A model generated the notes under the pieces. The model made no database searches. It was not told where the DNA came from and saw nothing but the letters and a program-made list of their open reading frames with translations. Below, piece after piece: positions 1 to 5,710 of a stretch of DNA of 5,710 bases. Source of the DNA: CAMBDR01 sp046597185. GTDB taxonomy: Bacteria; Pseudomonadota; Gammaproteobacteria; Burkholderiales; Burkholderiaceae_D. Numbering within the stretch: the first letter of the stretch is position 1; every line of letters begins with the position of its first letter. The stretch spans positions 1 to 5,710 of the forward strand of contig JBKJLF010000286.1 of the NCBI GenBank assembly GCA_046597185.1. Reading direction: 5' to 3'. The position numbers and the translations under genes were made by a program.

Positions 1-24
1 GTTAAGCGAATGAGAAGGGAAAAC

Positions 25-47
25 GGGGGGGCTCCAATTCCCCCCCC
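25..47 (-). terminator. G-run/C-run hairpin, possible terminator on the minus strand
   Basis: Seven G at 25-31 can pair with seven C at 41-47 around a short loop. Read on the minus strand, the stem is followed by a short T run (GTTTTCCC), which is the order expected of a weak intrinsic terminator; read on the plus strand nothing T-rich follows. A minus-strand reading frame ends with TAG exactly at the base of the stem (47-49), which supports a gene-end role. The T run is short and no intact gene is seen feeding it, so the functional claim is an inference. Confidence 0.35.
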
Positions 48-222
48 TATTCCAGCTCCGCCAGCTCCGTCCCGAAGCGCTCGCTATCGATCGCCATTCC
101 TGCTTTTTAATAATGCGTGCGCCAGCGCATAGTCAATGCCATTTTTTCGGCATAGTCTAAGCATTCTTGACTGCTGCTGCTTTGCGCGTTTCAAGCATGC
201 TTAACATTTCACGAGGCTCCAC

Positions 223-449
223 ATGGACGCGCACGAGGGGCAGGATCATCATGGCCACCAAAACCATCACGCCGCCATGGTGGCTGATTTCCGCAAACGC
301 GTCTGGATCTCGCTGGTTCTGACGCTGCCAATAAAGTCATTGGCGGTGCAATTAACGGCGAAGGCGCGCTCACTGTCGAAGTCAAAGGCACTGATTGGTG
401 CCTTGTGAGGGTTTGGCGGCCCGATGTCCTATTGGCCGGGCCGTCCTGA
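223..449 (+). pseudogene. copB: Remnant of a CopB-type copper/heavy-metal P-type ATPase with internal deletion
   Basis: From ATG 223, preceded by a GAGG-like ribosome binding site at 213-216, the frame reads a His-rich start (HHGHQNHHAAMVADFRKR) and then VWISLVLTLP. This is the typical N-terminus and first membrane helix entry of P1B-type ATPases of the CopB group. At about 329/330 the homology jumps to another frame, which reads NKVIGGAINGEGALTVEVKG (330-389). That is the conserved actuator-domain segment, normally far downstream of the first helix. The first frame stops at 406-408 and the second at 447-449. The membrane helices between the two pieces, the phosphorylation DKTGT loop, the ATP-binding domain and the C-terminal helices are all absent. 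It cannot make a working pump. An intact protein of this family has roughly 700 or more residues. What is seen is the two family-like pieces in two frames; the deletion is inferred from family architecture. It lies tail-to-tail with katG. Confidence 0.7.
417..443. terminator. GC-rich inverted repeat between the ATPase remnant and katG
   Basis: CGGCCCG at 417-423 and CGGGCCG at 437-443 form a perfect 7-bp stem with a 13-base loop. It sits 16 bases beyond the katG stop codon, where a terminator for katG would be expected. On the plus strand a weak ATTTT follows six bases later; on the minus strand no T tract follows. It could weakly terminate either strand or be chance in GC-rich DNA. Confidence 0.3.
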
Positions 450-459
450 TTTTCGCGCT

Positions 460-2634
460 TCAAACCACGTCGAAGCGGTCAGCGTTCATCACCTTGCTCC
501 AGGCAGCCACAAAGTCGTGTACGAACCTGGCCTGATTATCGTCCTGGGCGTAAAACTCGGCATAGCCTCGCAGTACCGCGTTGGAGCCAAACACCAGATC
601 AACGCGGGTGGCGCGCCATTTTACGGTGCCGGTGTTGCGCTCGCAGATGTGGTACAGATTGGGCCCGGCGGGTTGCCAGGTGTAAGCCATATCGGTCAGA
701 TTAATGAAAAAGTCGTTGCTCAGCACGCCTTCGCGCCCGGTGAACACGCCATGTTTGCTGCCCGCGTGGTTGGTGCTCAGCACGCGCATGCCGCCCACCA
801 GTGCCGTCATTTCGCAGGCAGTCAGATTCATCAATTGGGCCCGATCCAGCAGCATTTCCTCGGCACTGACCACGTAGTCTTGCTTTAACCAGTTGCGAAA
901 ACCATCGGCCAGCGGTTCCAGCACCGCAAACGATTGGGCATCGGTCATGGCGGCGCTCGCGTCGCCACGCCCCGGTGCAAATGGCACACACACGGCAACG
1001 CCGGCGGCCTGGGCGGCCTGTTCAATGCCGACATTGCCAGCCAGCACAATCAAATCGGCCACGCTGGCCCCGCTTTGGGCGGCAATTGGCTCCAACACGG
1101 CCAGCACCTTGGTCAGGCGCGCCGGTTCATTGCCTTGCCAGTCGTTTTGGGGCGCAAGCCGAATGCGTGCGCCATTGGCACCGCCGCGTTTGTCCGAACC
1201 ACGGAAGGTGCGGGCGCTGTCCCAGGCGGTTGCCACCATGTCACCAATGCTCAAACCACTGGCCGCAATTTTTGCCTTCACGCCAGCCACGTCGTAGTCT
1301 GTGCGCCCTGCGGGTACCGGGTCTTGCCAGATCAGGTCTTCTTTTGGCACGTCCGGGCCAAGGTAGCGCGCTTTTGGCCCCAGGTCGCGGTGGGTAAGTT
1401 TGAACCAGGCGCGGGCAAAGGTTTCAGTGAAGTAGGCCGGGTCGTGGAAGAAGCGTTCTGAAATTTTGCGGTATGCCGGGTCCATTTTCATGGCCATGTC
1501 GGCATCGGTCATGATCGGGGAACAGCGAATCGAGGCATCTTCCACATCCACCGGCATATCCTCCGGTTTGATGCCAATGGGTTGCCACTGCCACGCGCCG
1601 GCCGGGCTTTTTTTCAGCTCCCATTCGTAATTGAGCAAGTTGTGGAAGTAGCCATTGTCCCAGCGGGTGGGGTGGGCGGTCCAGGCCCCTTCAATGCCAC
1701 TGCTCATGGTGTTGCGCCCCACGCTGCGGCTGGTGTGATTCATCCAGCCCATACCCTGCTCTTCGAGTGGGGCACCGGCTGGCACCGGGCCAAGATGGTC
1801 GGCGCTACCATTGCCGTGGCATTTGCCGACGGTGTGGCCGCCAGCGGTCAAGGCCACGGTTTCTTCGTCATCCATGGCCATGCGGGTGAAGGTTTCCCGC
1901 ACGTCCCGTGCGGTCTTGAGCGGATCGGGCTGGCCATCCACGCCTTCGGGGTTGACGTAGATCAGGCCCATCATCACGGCGGCCAGCGGGTTTTCCAGGT
2001 CGCGCTCGCCAGAGTAACGGCTGTTGGCGCTACCGCTGGGTGCGAGCCATTCTTTCTCCGCGCCCCAATAAGTGGCTTTGTCCGGGTGCCAGATGTCTTC
2101 ACGGCCAAAACCAAAGCCAAACGTCTTCAAACCCATGGTTTCATAAGCCATGGTGCCAGCCAGGATGATCAGGTCGGCCCAACTGAGGCAGTTGCCATAT
2201 TTTTTCTTGATCGGCCACAGCAGGCGGCGTGCTTTATCGAGGTTGACGTTGTCCGGCCAGGAATCGATCGGCGCGAAGCGCTGGTTGCCAGTGCCGCCAC
2301 CGCCCCGGCCATCCGCAATGCGGTAGCTGCCTGCCGAATGCCAGGCCAGGCGTATCATCAGGCCGCCGTAATGGCCCCAGTCGGCGGGCCACCACGGCTG
2401 GCTGTTTGTCATCAGGGCGGTGAGGTCGCTTTTTAGCGCAGCAACATCAAGCTTTTGGACTTCTTCCCGGTAGTTGAAATCTGCGCCCAGCGGGTTGGTT
2501 TTGCTGTCGTGTTGATGCAGTATGTCCAGGTTCAGGGCCTTGGGCCACCAATCCATCCGGGCCACGCTGGCCGATGTCAGCGCGCCGCGCATGACAGGGC
2601 ATTTACCTGAAGAACTTGGGTCATTATTTTCCAT
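460..2634 (-). CDS. katG: Catalase-peroxidase KatG
   Basis: A bifunctional haem enzyme that disproportionates hydrogen peroxide to water and oxygen and also has broad peroxidase activity; it is a main peroxide defence enzyme. The 724-residue length is normal for bacterial KatG. The distal haem site is Arg95, Trp98 and His99 (MIRLAWHSAG). The Met-Tyr-Trp crosslink that gives catalase activity can form from Trp98, Tyr226 (LIYVNPEG) and Met252 (RMAMDDEE). The proximal haem ligand is His267 (GGHTVGKCHG), with Trp318 and Asp378 as its partners. Arg415 matches the mobile arginine and Asp128 the channel aspartate. Residues from about 420 form the haem-less C-terminal duplicate domain, ending in RFDVV. 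No signal peptide is seen, so a cytoplasmic location is likely. The start is supported by AAGGAGT at 2640-2646. Residue roles follow the family numbering; the residues themselves are read directly. Confidence 0.98.
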   Translation of the reverse strand: MENNDPSSSGKCPVMRGALTSASVARMDWWPKALNLDILHQHDSKTNPLGADFNYREEVQKLDVAALKSDLTALMTNSQPWWPADWGHYGGLMIRLAWHSAGSYRIADGRGGGGTGNQRFAPIDSWPDNVNLDKARRLLWPIKKKYGNCLSWADLIILAGTMAYETMGLKTFGFGFGREDIWHPDKATYWGAEKEWLAPSGSANSRYSGERDLENPLAAVMMGLIYVNPEGVDGQPDPLKTARDVRETFTRMAMDDEETVALTAGGHTVGKCHGNGSADHLGPVPAGAPLEEQGMGWMNHTSRSVGRNTMSSGIEGAWTAHPTRWDNGYFHNLLNYEWELKKSPAGAWQWQPIGIKPEDMPVDVEDASIRCSPIMTDADMAMKMDPAYRKISERFFHDPAYFTETFARAWFKLTHRDLGPKARYLGPDVPKEDLIWQDPVPAGRTDYDVAGVKAKIAASGLSIGDMVATAWDSARTFRGSDKRGGANGARIRLAPQNDWQGNEPARLTKVLAVLEPIAAQSGASVADLIVLAGNVGIEQAAQAAGVAVCVPFAPGRGDASAAMTDAQSFAVLEPLADGFRNWLKQDYVVSAEEMLLDRAQLMNLTACEMTALVGGMRVLSTNHAGSKHGVFTGREGVLSNDFFINLTDMAYTWQPAGPNLYHICERNTGTVKWRATRVDLVFGSNAVLRGYAEFYAQDDNQARFVHDFVAAWSKVMNADRFDVV

Positions 2635-2703
2635 GTCTTACTCCTTTGTTTGGGTTGTTATCGGAAAAATCAATGTTATTAAATTTCCGCGCGATTACTT
2701 GGT

Positions 2704-2734
2704 ATTATCATCAATAGTTAAAAAAATAAATCAA
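2704..2734 (-). promoter_or_regulatory. Possible katG promoter in an AT-rich block
   Basis: Upstream of katG the DNA from about 2650 to 2755 is strongly AT-rich, unlike the genes on both sides. On the minus strand TTGATT (2734-2729) and GATAAT (2709-2704) resemble -35 and -10 hexamers with a long 19-base spacer, placing the start of transcription about 60-65 bases before the katG ATG. Peroxide-responsive regulators often act at katG promoters, and a long spacer fits an activated promoter, but I do not find a convincing OxyR, PerR or Fur operator by eye. Confidence 0.3.
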
Positions 2735-2760
2735 GAGATTGTCTTTAATTGGCAGTGGCT

Positions 2761-2841
2761 TTAACCAGCATCGGGTTGCACCAGCGCCCAAGCCGCCTCC
2801 AGCGCATCCGCGTGCGGGTTGCTCTTTGCATGATTGTTCAT
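2761..2841 (-). CDS. Possible 26-residue small protein upstream of katG
   Basis: On the minus strand an ATG at 2841-2839 opens a frame reading MNNHAKSNPHADALEAAW and ending VQPDAG before TAA at 2763-2761. It is preceded by a purine-rich GAGAGGGAAAAAA stretch, a possible though distant ribosome binding site. The same frame stays open upstream to about 2985, and a GTG at 2886-2884 would give 41 residues. The segment is GC-rich and reads like protein (one amphipathic Ala/Leu stretch), in contrast to the AT-rich block that follows. I do not recognise the family. It could be a real small protein, the 3' end of a lost gene, or chance. Confidence 0.22.
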   Translation of the reverse strand: MNNHAKSNPHADALEAAWALVQPDAG

Positions 2842-3068
2842 CTCGGTTTTTTCCCTCTCATCATCAGGGTGATGCAATACTGCCACTGGCGCGCATATCT
2901 TTTTTTCGAGCGGATCATTTTCTATGCCTTTCAGGGCGCTTTTGTAGTAAATTAAAACACTGAAGTGCGTCTCCCAAATCCGAGTAGCTCAAGTAACCGC
3001 ATGGCACCCATCGCCAACCATTTCGCGGTAATTTTCCATAATCCCACCACAACCTTGACGAGGAAAAA
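2842..3068. other. Intergenic region ahead of the BLUF gene
   Basis: This is the distal part of the 434-base gap between the divergent katG and BLUF genes. No protein frame here resembles a known family, apart from the upstream extension of the possible small minus-strand ORF. It should contain the BLUF promoter, since that gene has no co-directional neighbour upstream. TTGACG at 3055-3060 lies too close to the start codon to be its -35 box, and CATAAT at about 3038-3043 lacks a good partner. I cannot name a promoter with confidence. Confidence 0.5.
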
Positions 3069-3482
3069 ATGTCCATTAATCAACTGGTTTATATTAGCCA
3101 AGCTACCCGTAAAATGTCCCCCGAAGACTTAAGCGCAATTCTAAAAACAGCCAGAGCCAACAATGAAACAATCGATGTTACCGGTAGCTTGTTTTACAAC
3201 GGCGGTTGGTTTTTGCAGGTTTTAGAGGGGCCGCTCGCTACCTTAAATGCCCTTTACAAAAAAATTGAAAAAGATCCGCGTCATAAAAATTCCCGCATCC
3301 TCTACAATGAGCCAGCCAAGTTTCGTACCTTTACAAGGTGGAGCATGAACATGACCAATTTGGATGATCGCCAGGCCGACAAATATAACGAACTGCTTGA
3401 AGTGATTGAATCGGCCAAAACCGACCGCCCGATTGGTGCAGCATCCCCTGCTGTAACTTTGCTTAATATTTTCAAAAGTTAA
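3069..3482 (+). CDS. Short BLUF-domain blue-light photoreceptor
   Basis: A 137-residue cytoplasmic flavin-binding blue-light sensor made of a single BLUF domain (residues about 4-95) plus a helical C-terminal tail. Residues fit the PixD/AppA photocycle: Tyr8 (VYIS), Asn31-Asn32, Gln50 (WFLQVLEG), Trp91 and Met93 (RWSMNM). These match the numbering of cyanobacterial PixD (Tyr8, Asn32, Gln50, Trp91, Met93), so the protein should bind FAD and show the light-induced red shift. No output domain such as EAL, GGDEF or a DNA-binding domain is fused, so signalling must pass through a partner protein, as with PixD-PixE; the partner is not visible here. The ATG is supported by GAGGA at 3060-3064. It is divergent from katG and convergent with gnd. 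The domain identity is read from sequence; the physiological role is unknown. Confidence 0.95.
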   Translation: MSINQLVYISQATRKMSPEDLSAILKTARANNETIDVTGSLFYNGGWFLQVLEGPLATLNALYKKIEKDPRHKNSRILYNEPAKFRTFTRWSMNMTNLDDRQADKYNELLEVIESAKTDRPIGAASPAVTLLNIFKS

Positions 3483-3504
3483 TGTATATCGCTTTACCGC
3501 CACC

Positions 3505-3532
3505 TTCCGCATTCCGCATTCCGCATTCTGCG
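3505..3532. repeat. Tandem 7-bp repeat, three exact copies and one imperfect
   Basis: TTCCGCA occurs three times in direct succession at 3505-3511, 3512-3518 and 3519-3525, followed by the degenerate copy TTCTGCG at 3526-3532. The array starts 22 bases after the BLUF stop codon and its last copy runs into the left arm of a perfect stem. It is non-coding in the convergent gap between the BLUF gene and gnd. The function is unknown; it could be a strand-slippage product or part of a dispersed intergenic repeat. Confidence 0.9.
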
Positions 3533-3555
3533 CTTCGTCATCGTGCGAAGCGCAG
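3528..3555. terminator. Perfect 10-bp inverted repeat between convergent genes, possible bidirectional terminator
   Basis: CTGCGCTTCG at 3528-3537 pairs exactly with CGAAGCGCAG at 3546-3555 around an 8-base loop. It lies between the stop codons of the BLUF gene (3482) and gnd (3576), where a shared terminator would be expected. Neither strand has a good T tract after the stem, so it is not a textbook intrinsic terminator. It may instead protect 3' ends or be part of a REP-like repeat element together with the adjoining heptamers. Confidence 0.5.
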
Positions 3556-3575
3556 GAAAAATCTTCTTGTTCATC

Positions 3576-4625
3576 TCAGCTTTTGCCCTTTTCATCGTGT
3601 CCACCAAACTGCTTGCGCATGGCGGACAACACGCAATTGGCAAAATCGGCCTCGCCGCGCGAGCTAAAGCGCTCAAACAGCGCGGCACTGAGCACGGGGG
3701 TTGGCACTGCTTCGTCAATGGCTGCGGCGATGGTCCAGCGCCCTTCACCGGAATCCGAGACGCGACCAGCGTAACTTTTCAAATCCGGTTCATGCAACAG
3801 TGCGGCCGCCGTCAAATCCAGCAACCAGGAGCCGATCACGCTGCCACGCCGCCACACTTCGGCAATTTGTGGCAAATCCATGTCATATTGGTAGAATTCA
3901 GGGTCACGCAAGGGTGCAGTTTCGGCATCGGCAGCGGGATCGGCATCGGTAGAGGAATCATGCTTGCGTTTGCCCGCATTCGCGCTTTTTAAGATATTCA
4001 AGCCTTCGGCATAGGCAGCCATAACGCCGTACTCGATACCGTTGTGTATCATTTTGACAAAATGCCCGGCACCGCTGGGGCCGCAATGCAAATAGCCATG
4101 TTCAACCGGGTCGGCCAGCTCGGCCATTGCCTGCCTGCCTGGCGTGCGTGGTGCAGCATCCACGCCGGGCGCGATGCTCTTGAAAATGGGGTCCAGGTAT
4201 TTGACGATCAATTCTTCGCCGCCAATCATCAGACAAAAGCCACGCTCCAGGCCAAACACGCCACCACTGGTGCCGCAATCAACGTAATGGATGCCCGATT
4301 GCTTAAGCGTATTGAACCGCGATATATCGTCGCGATAATAGCTGTTGCCACCGTCGATGATAATGTCGCCAGGCTCCAGGTGTGCCGCCAGTTGCTTGAC
4401 GGCCTGACCGACCACGCCAGCCGGTAGCATCAGCCAGACCACACGCGGTTGAGGCAGTTGCGCAACCAATGCCTGGAACGAGCTGACCCCGGCAATACCA
4501 TGGCCGATGATCTGCTCCGTCACCGCCGGGTTAACGTCATGGACGACGCACTGATGACCGTTCTTGCTCAAGCGCCGCACCAGACTTGCGCCCATGCGCC
4601 CTAATCCGATCATGCCGATATTCAT
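3576..4625 (-). CDS. gnd: 6-phosphogluconate dehydrogenase, decarboxylating, short type
   Basis: Oxidatively decarboxylates 6-phosphogluconate to ribulose 5-phosphate in the cytoplasm (oxidative pentose phosphate pathway, also used in cyclic formaldehyde oxidation in some methylotrophs). At 349 residues it belongs to the short family rather than the roughly 470-residue enteric form. Residues 1-30 form the Rossmann fold with GLGRMG at 7-12. GNSYYRDD at 93-100 and the segment DCGTSGGVFGLERG at 116-129 are family signatures. The substrate and catalytic motif is HFVKMIHNGIEY at 188-199, with Lys191 and Asn195. VSDSGEGRW lies at 289-297 in the helical domain. Asp30 at the end of strand two (VVHDVNP), where NADP enzymes carry an NRT-type motif, suggests NAD preference; this is inference. 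A hydrophilic stretch at about 217-235, rich in Asp, Ala and Ser, is probably a surface loop. The start is supported by AGGAA (4634-4638). No zwf gene is adjacent. Confidence 0.95.
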   Translation of the reverse strand: MNIGMIGLGRMGASLVRRLSKNGHQCVVHDVNPAVTEQIIGHGIAGVSSFQALVAQLPQPRVVWLMLPAGVVGQAVKQLAAHLEPGDIIIDGGNSYYRDDISRFNTLKQSGIHYVDCGTSGGVFGLERGFCLMIGGEELIVKYLDPIFKSIAPGVDAAPRTPGRQAMAELADPVEHGYLHCGPSGAGHFVKMIHNGIEYGVMAAYAEGLNILKSANAGKRKHDSSTDADPAADAETAPLRDPEFYQYDMDLPQIAEVWRRGSVIGSWLLDLTAAALLHEPDLKSYAGRVSDSGEGRWTIAAAIDEAVPTPVLSAALFERFSSRGEADFANCVLSAMRKQFGGHDEKGKS

Positions 4626-4732
4626 CTTGAATGTTCCTTTTTAAAAAAGTTTGCGGTGCTGATGTTGGCGCGCCTTCTTGCCGCCACCTTGCAATACGAT
4701 GGTCAGAACAGGGATAGGACGAGGAGCCTGAA

Positions 4733-5512
4733 TTACTGAGCACCCACGGCATGAACACCGGCCCTTTCCAACCGTTCGTAATATTGCTGTATCCCGACCT
4801 CTTGCGCTTGATCCATTGGCACCTTCGGATCATACGGCGGCGCGTCTTGCACCGCTTGCCGGGTCAGATTGACCGAGACAGTGGCGGTGGACCAATTCAC
4901 ATCAATAATCGATTGCGGCGCAACCAGCACCTGATGACCAAGCCACCCGTTGTTGGTATCCACGATAAGGTAACGAATCGCCCAGGACGCTTCATCGGCG
5001 AGCATCCCGCTTATGTGACCAATTTCACCATCGGTGGCATGGATGTGATAATACGCCACTGCCTTGCAACTGCGCAGGTGCAAATCGTCATTTTCATGAA
5101 GTTCCGCTTCAGTTTGATCGGCAGCACTTTCACCAGCCTCTCCCAATCCCGTGTAGGGATAGTATTCCCCTTCCACCAATCCGCCACCGCCCCAGTAGTA
5201 GGGATAGCCGAAATACCCGTGATAGCGTATTTCATGCTGACGCGAGACCGGTTTATCGGTGTCAATCTCAGGACTGTTTTTTACCTGCTCTTTTGTGAGT
5301 GCAACGGGCAATATTTTTTCTTGCCAGTTGGGGCGGTTGATCGCAATTGGCGAAATCATCACTTTGCGATGCAACAGCCAGTCTCCCGTATCGATAACCA
5401 GATAGCGGACAACCCACGTTTCATCATCAAAATAGAAGTCATTCACATGCCCTATCATGCCGTCAGTGGCGCGAACGGCATAGTCCTCCAGATCATTCAT
5501 GCGGCGTAACAT
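4733..5512 (-). CDS. Protein with two tandem PRC-barrel domains
   Basis: A 259-residue soluble protein with two homologous halves. Residues about 8-81 and 153-225 align: ATDGMIGHVNDF with ATDGEIGHISGM, WVVRYLVIDT with WAIRYLIVDT, and ALTKEQVKNSP with NLTRQAVQDAP. This is the PRC-barrel pattern of small beta-barrels, named for the photosynthetic reaction centre H subunit and RimM. The halves are joined by a linker with an aromatic, Gly-rich patch (YHGYFGYPYYWGGGG, 97-111) and an acidic stretch (about 125-144). No signal peptide or membrane helix is seen. Stand-alone PRC-barrel proteins are common in environmental proteobacteria and often linked to stress, but their biochemical role is mostly unknown; photosynthesis is not implied. 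The start follows an AAGGGGGG purine run (5525-5518); a nearer ATG at 5517-5515 is out of frame. It is 107 bp upstream of gnd on the same strand, so cotranscription is possible but unproven. Confidence 0.88.
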   Translation of the reverse strand: MLRRMNDLEDYAVRATDGMIGHVNDFYFDDETWVVRYLVIDTGDWLLHRKVMISPIAINRPNWQEKILPVALTKEQVKNSPEIDTDKPVSRQHEIRYHGYFGYPYYWGGGGLVEGEYYPYTGLGEAGESAADQTEAELHENDDLHLRSCKAVAYYHIHATDGEIGHISGMLADEASWAIRYLIVDTNNGWLGHQVLVAPQSIIDVNWSTATVSVNLTRQAVQDAPPYDPKVPMDQAQEVGIQQYYERLERAGVHAVGAQ

Positions 5513-5653
5513 GGCATCCCCCCTTCGGATTTGCTTGATTTCCAGTATCGGCTTTCAGCGTGTTCTCATAATGCAATATCGATAATTGAGCTTATTCGCA
5601 CTTTGTGATTTATTCTGTTGGCCAGCGCACATTGCCGCACGCATTTTCCGAAG

Positions 5654-5697
5654 GCCGGGCGGCAACCTGACGCTGGTTGCCGGACGGCTGCGCTTTT
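5654..5697 (+). terminator. Hairpin near the right edge, possible plus-strand terminator
   Basis: CGGCAACC at 5660-5667 pairs exactly with GGTTGCCG at 5675-5682 around a 7-base loop, and GCC (5654-5656) can pair with GGC (5686-5688) outside it. A short TTTT (5694-5697) follows on the plus strand. No plus-strand gene leads into it within the window, so it may instead be a chance stem inside a gene or regulatory region that continues beyond the edge. Confidence 0.25.
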
Positions 5698-5710
5698 GCT
5701 CGGATACGCG

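Noticed and set aside
193..202. Perfect 10-bp palindrome AAGCATGCTT just upstream of the ATPase remnant, with TTGACT at 167-172
   Set aside because: It could be an old operator with a -35 box, but no -10 box sits at a sensible distance and the palindrome does not match a copper-regulator site I can name, so I do not call it.
424..888. Plus-strand open frame of 154 codons opposite the end of katG
   Set aside because: It lies opposite the conserved KatG C-terminal domain and has no family resemblance or convincing ribosome binding site.
1582..2436. Long open frame (284 codons) on the plus strand inside katG
   Set aside because: It is antisense to the middle of a complete KatG with all catalytic residues. 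Its Ala/Gly/His/Val-rich translation resembles no family, and such frames are common opposite GC-rich genes.
2739..2963. Plus-strand frames of 68-74 codons between katG and the BLUF gene
   Set aside because: Their translations show no family resemblance, and one depends on a non-ATG start. They overlap the AT-rich promoter block.
4638..4648. T5A6 palindrome-like run just upstream of the gnd ribosome binding site
   Set aside because: No stem precedes the T run on the minus strand, so it is not an intrinsic terminator for the PRC-barrel gene. It is most simply an A/T-rich leader.
4751..5509. Plus-strand open frame of 252 codons covering the PRC-barrel gene
   Set aside because: The minus-strand frame shows two homologous PRC-barrel halves and a purine-rich ribosome binding site. 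The plus-strand translation has no recognisable domain, so it is a shadow.
5610..5710. Minus-strand frame open from the right edge to a stop at 5612-5610
   Set aside because: All three minus-strand frames are open at the edge and the translation resembles nothing known. About 100 bases is too little to call a partial gene.

Overview
The window comes from a Gram-negative, aerobic or microaerobic bacterium, most likely a member of the Pseudomonadota. The codon use is moderately GC-rich, ribosome binding sites are AGGAG-like, and the gene set (catalase-peroxidase, short BLUF photoreceptor, short-type 6-phosphogluconate dehydrogenase, PRC-barrel protein) fits that group. An environmental gamma- or betaproteobacterium, possibly a methylotroph, is a guess from gene content only; no marker gene fixes the taxon.

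Layout from left to right. Positions 1-459 hold no intact gene. There is a G-run/C-run hairpin at 25-47 and a clear remnant of a CopB-type copper/heavy-metal P-type ATPase at 223-449. In that remnant the His-rich N-terminus is fused out of frame to a piece of the actuator domain, with everything between and after lost. Positions 460-2634 (minus) are a complete katG. Its AT-rich upstream region, with a possible promoter and a possible 26-residue ORF, separates it from a divergent gene at 3069-3482 (plus) for a stand-alone BLUF blue-light sensor with every key photocycle residue present. A short convergent gap follows, with a 7-bp tandem repeat running into a perfect 10-bp stem. Next come gnd (3576-4625, minus) and a protein of two tandem PRC-barrel domains (4733-5512, minus). 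The right edge is intergenic, with one hairpin.

How the genes may work together: KatG removes hydrogen peroxide, the 6-phosphogluconate dehydrogenase makes reduced nicotinamide cofactor, and the BLUF protein senses blue light, which itself generates reactive oxygen. A light and oxidative-stress theme is therefore plausible, but it rests on adjacency only. The genes do not form one operon: katG and the BLUF gene are divergent, the BLUF gene and gnd are convergent, and only the PRC-barrel gene and gnd are co-oriented, 107 bp apart. I see no CRISPR array, RNA gene, insertion sequence or clearly novel system. The best leads are the katG/BLUF divergent pair, the internally deleted ATPase, and the repeat-hairpin unit between the BLUF gene and gnd.
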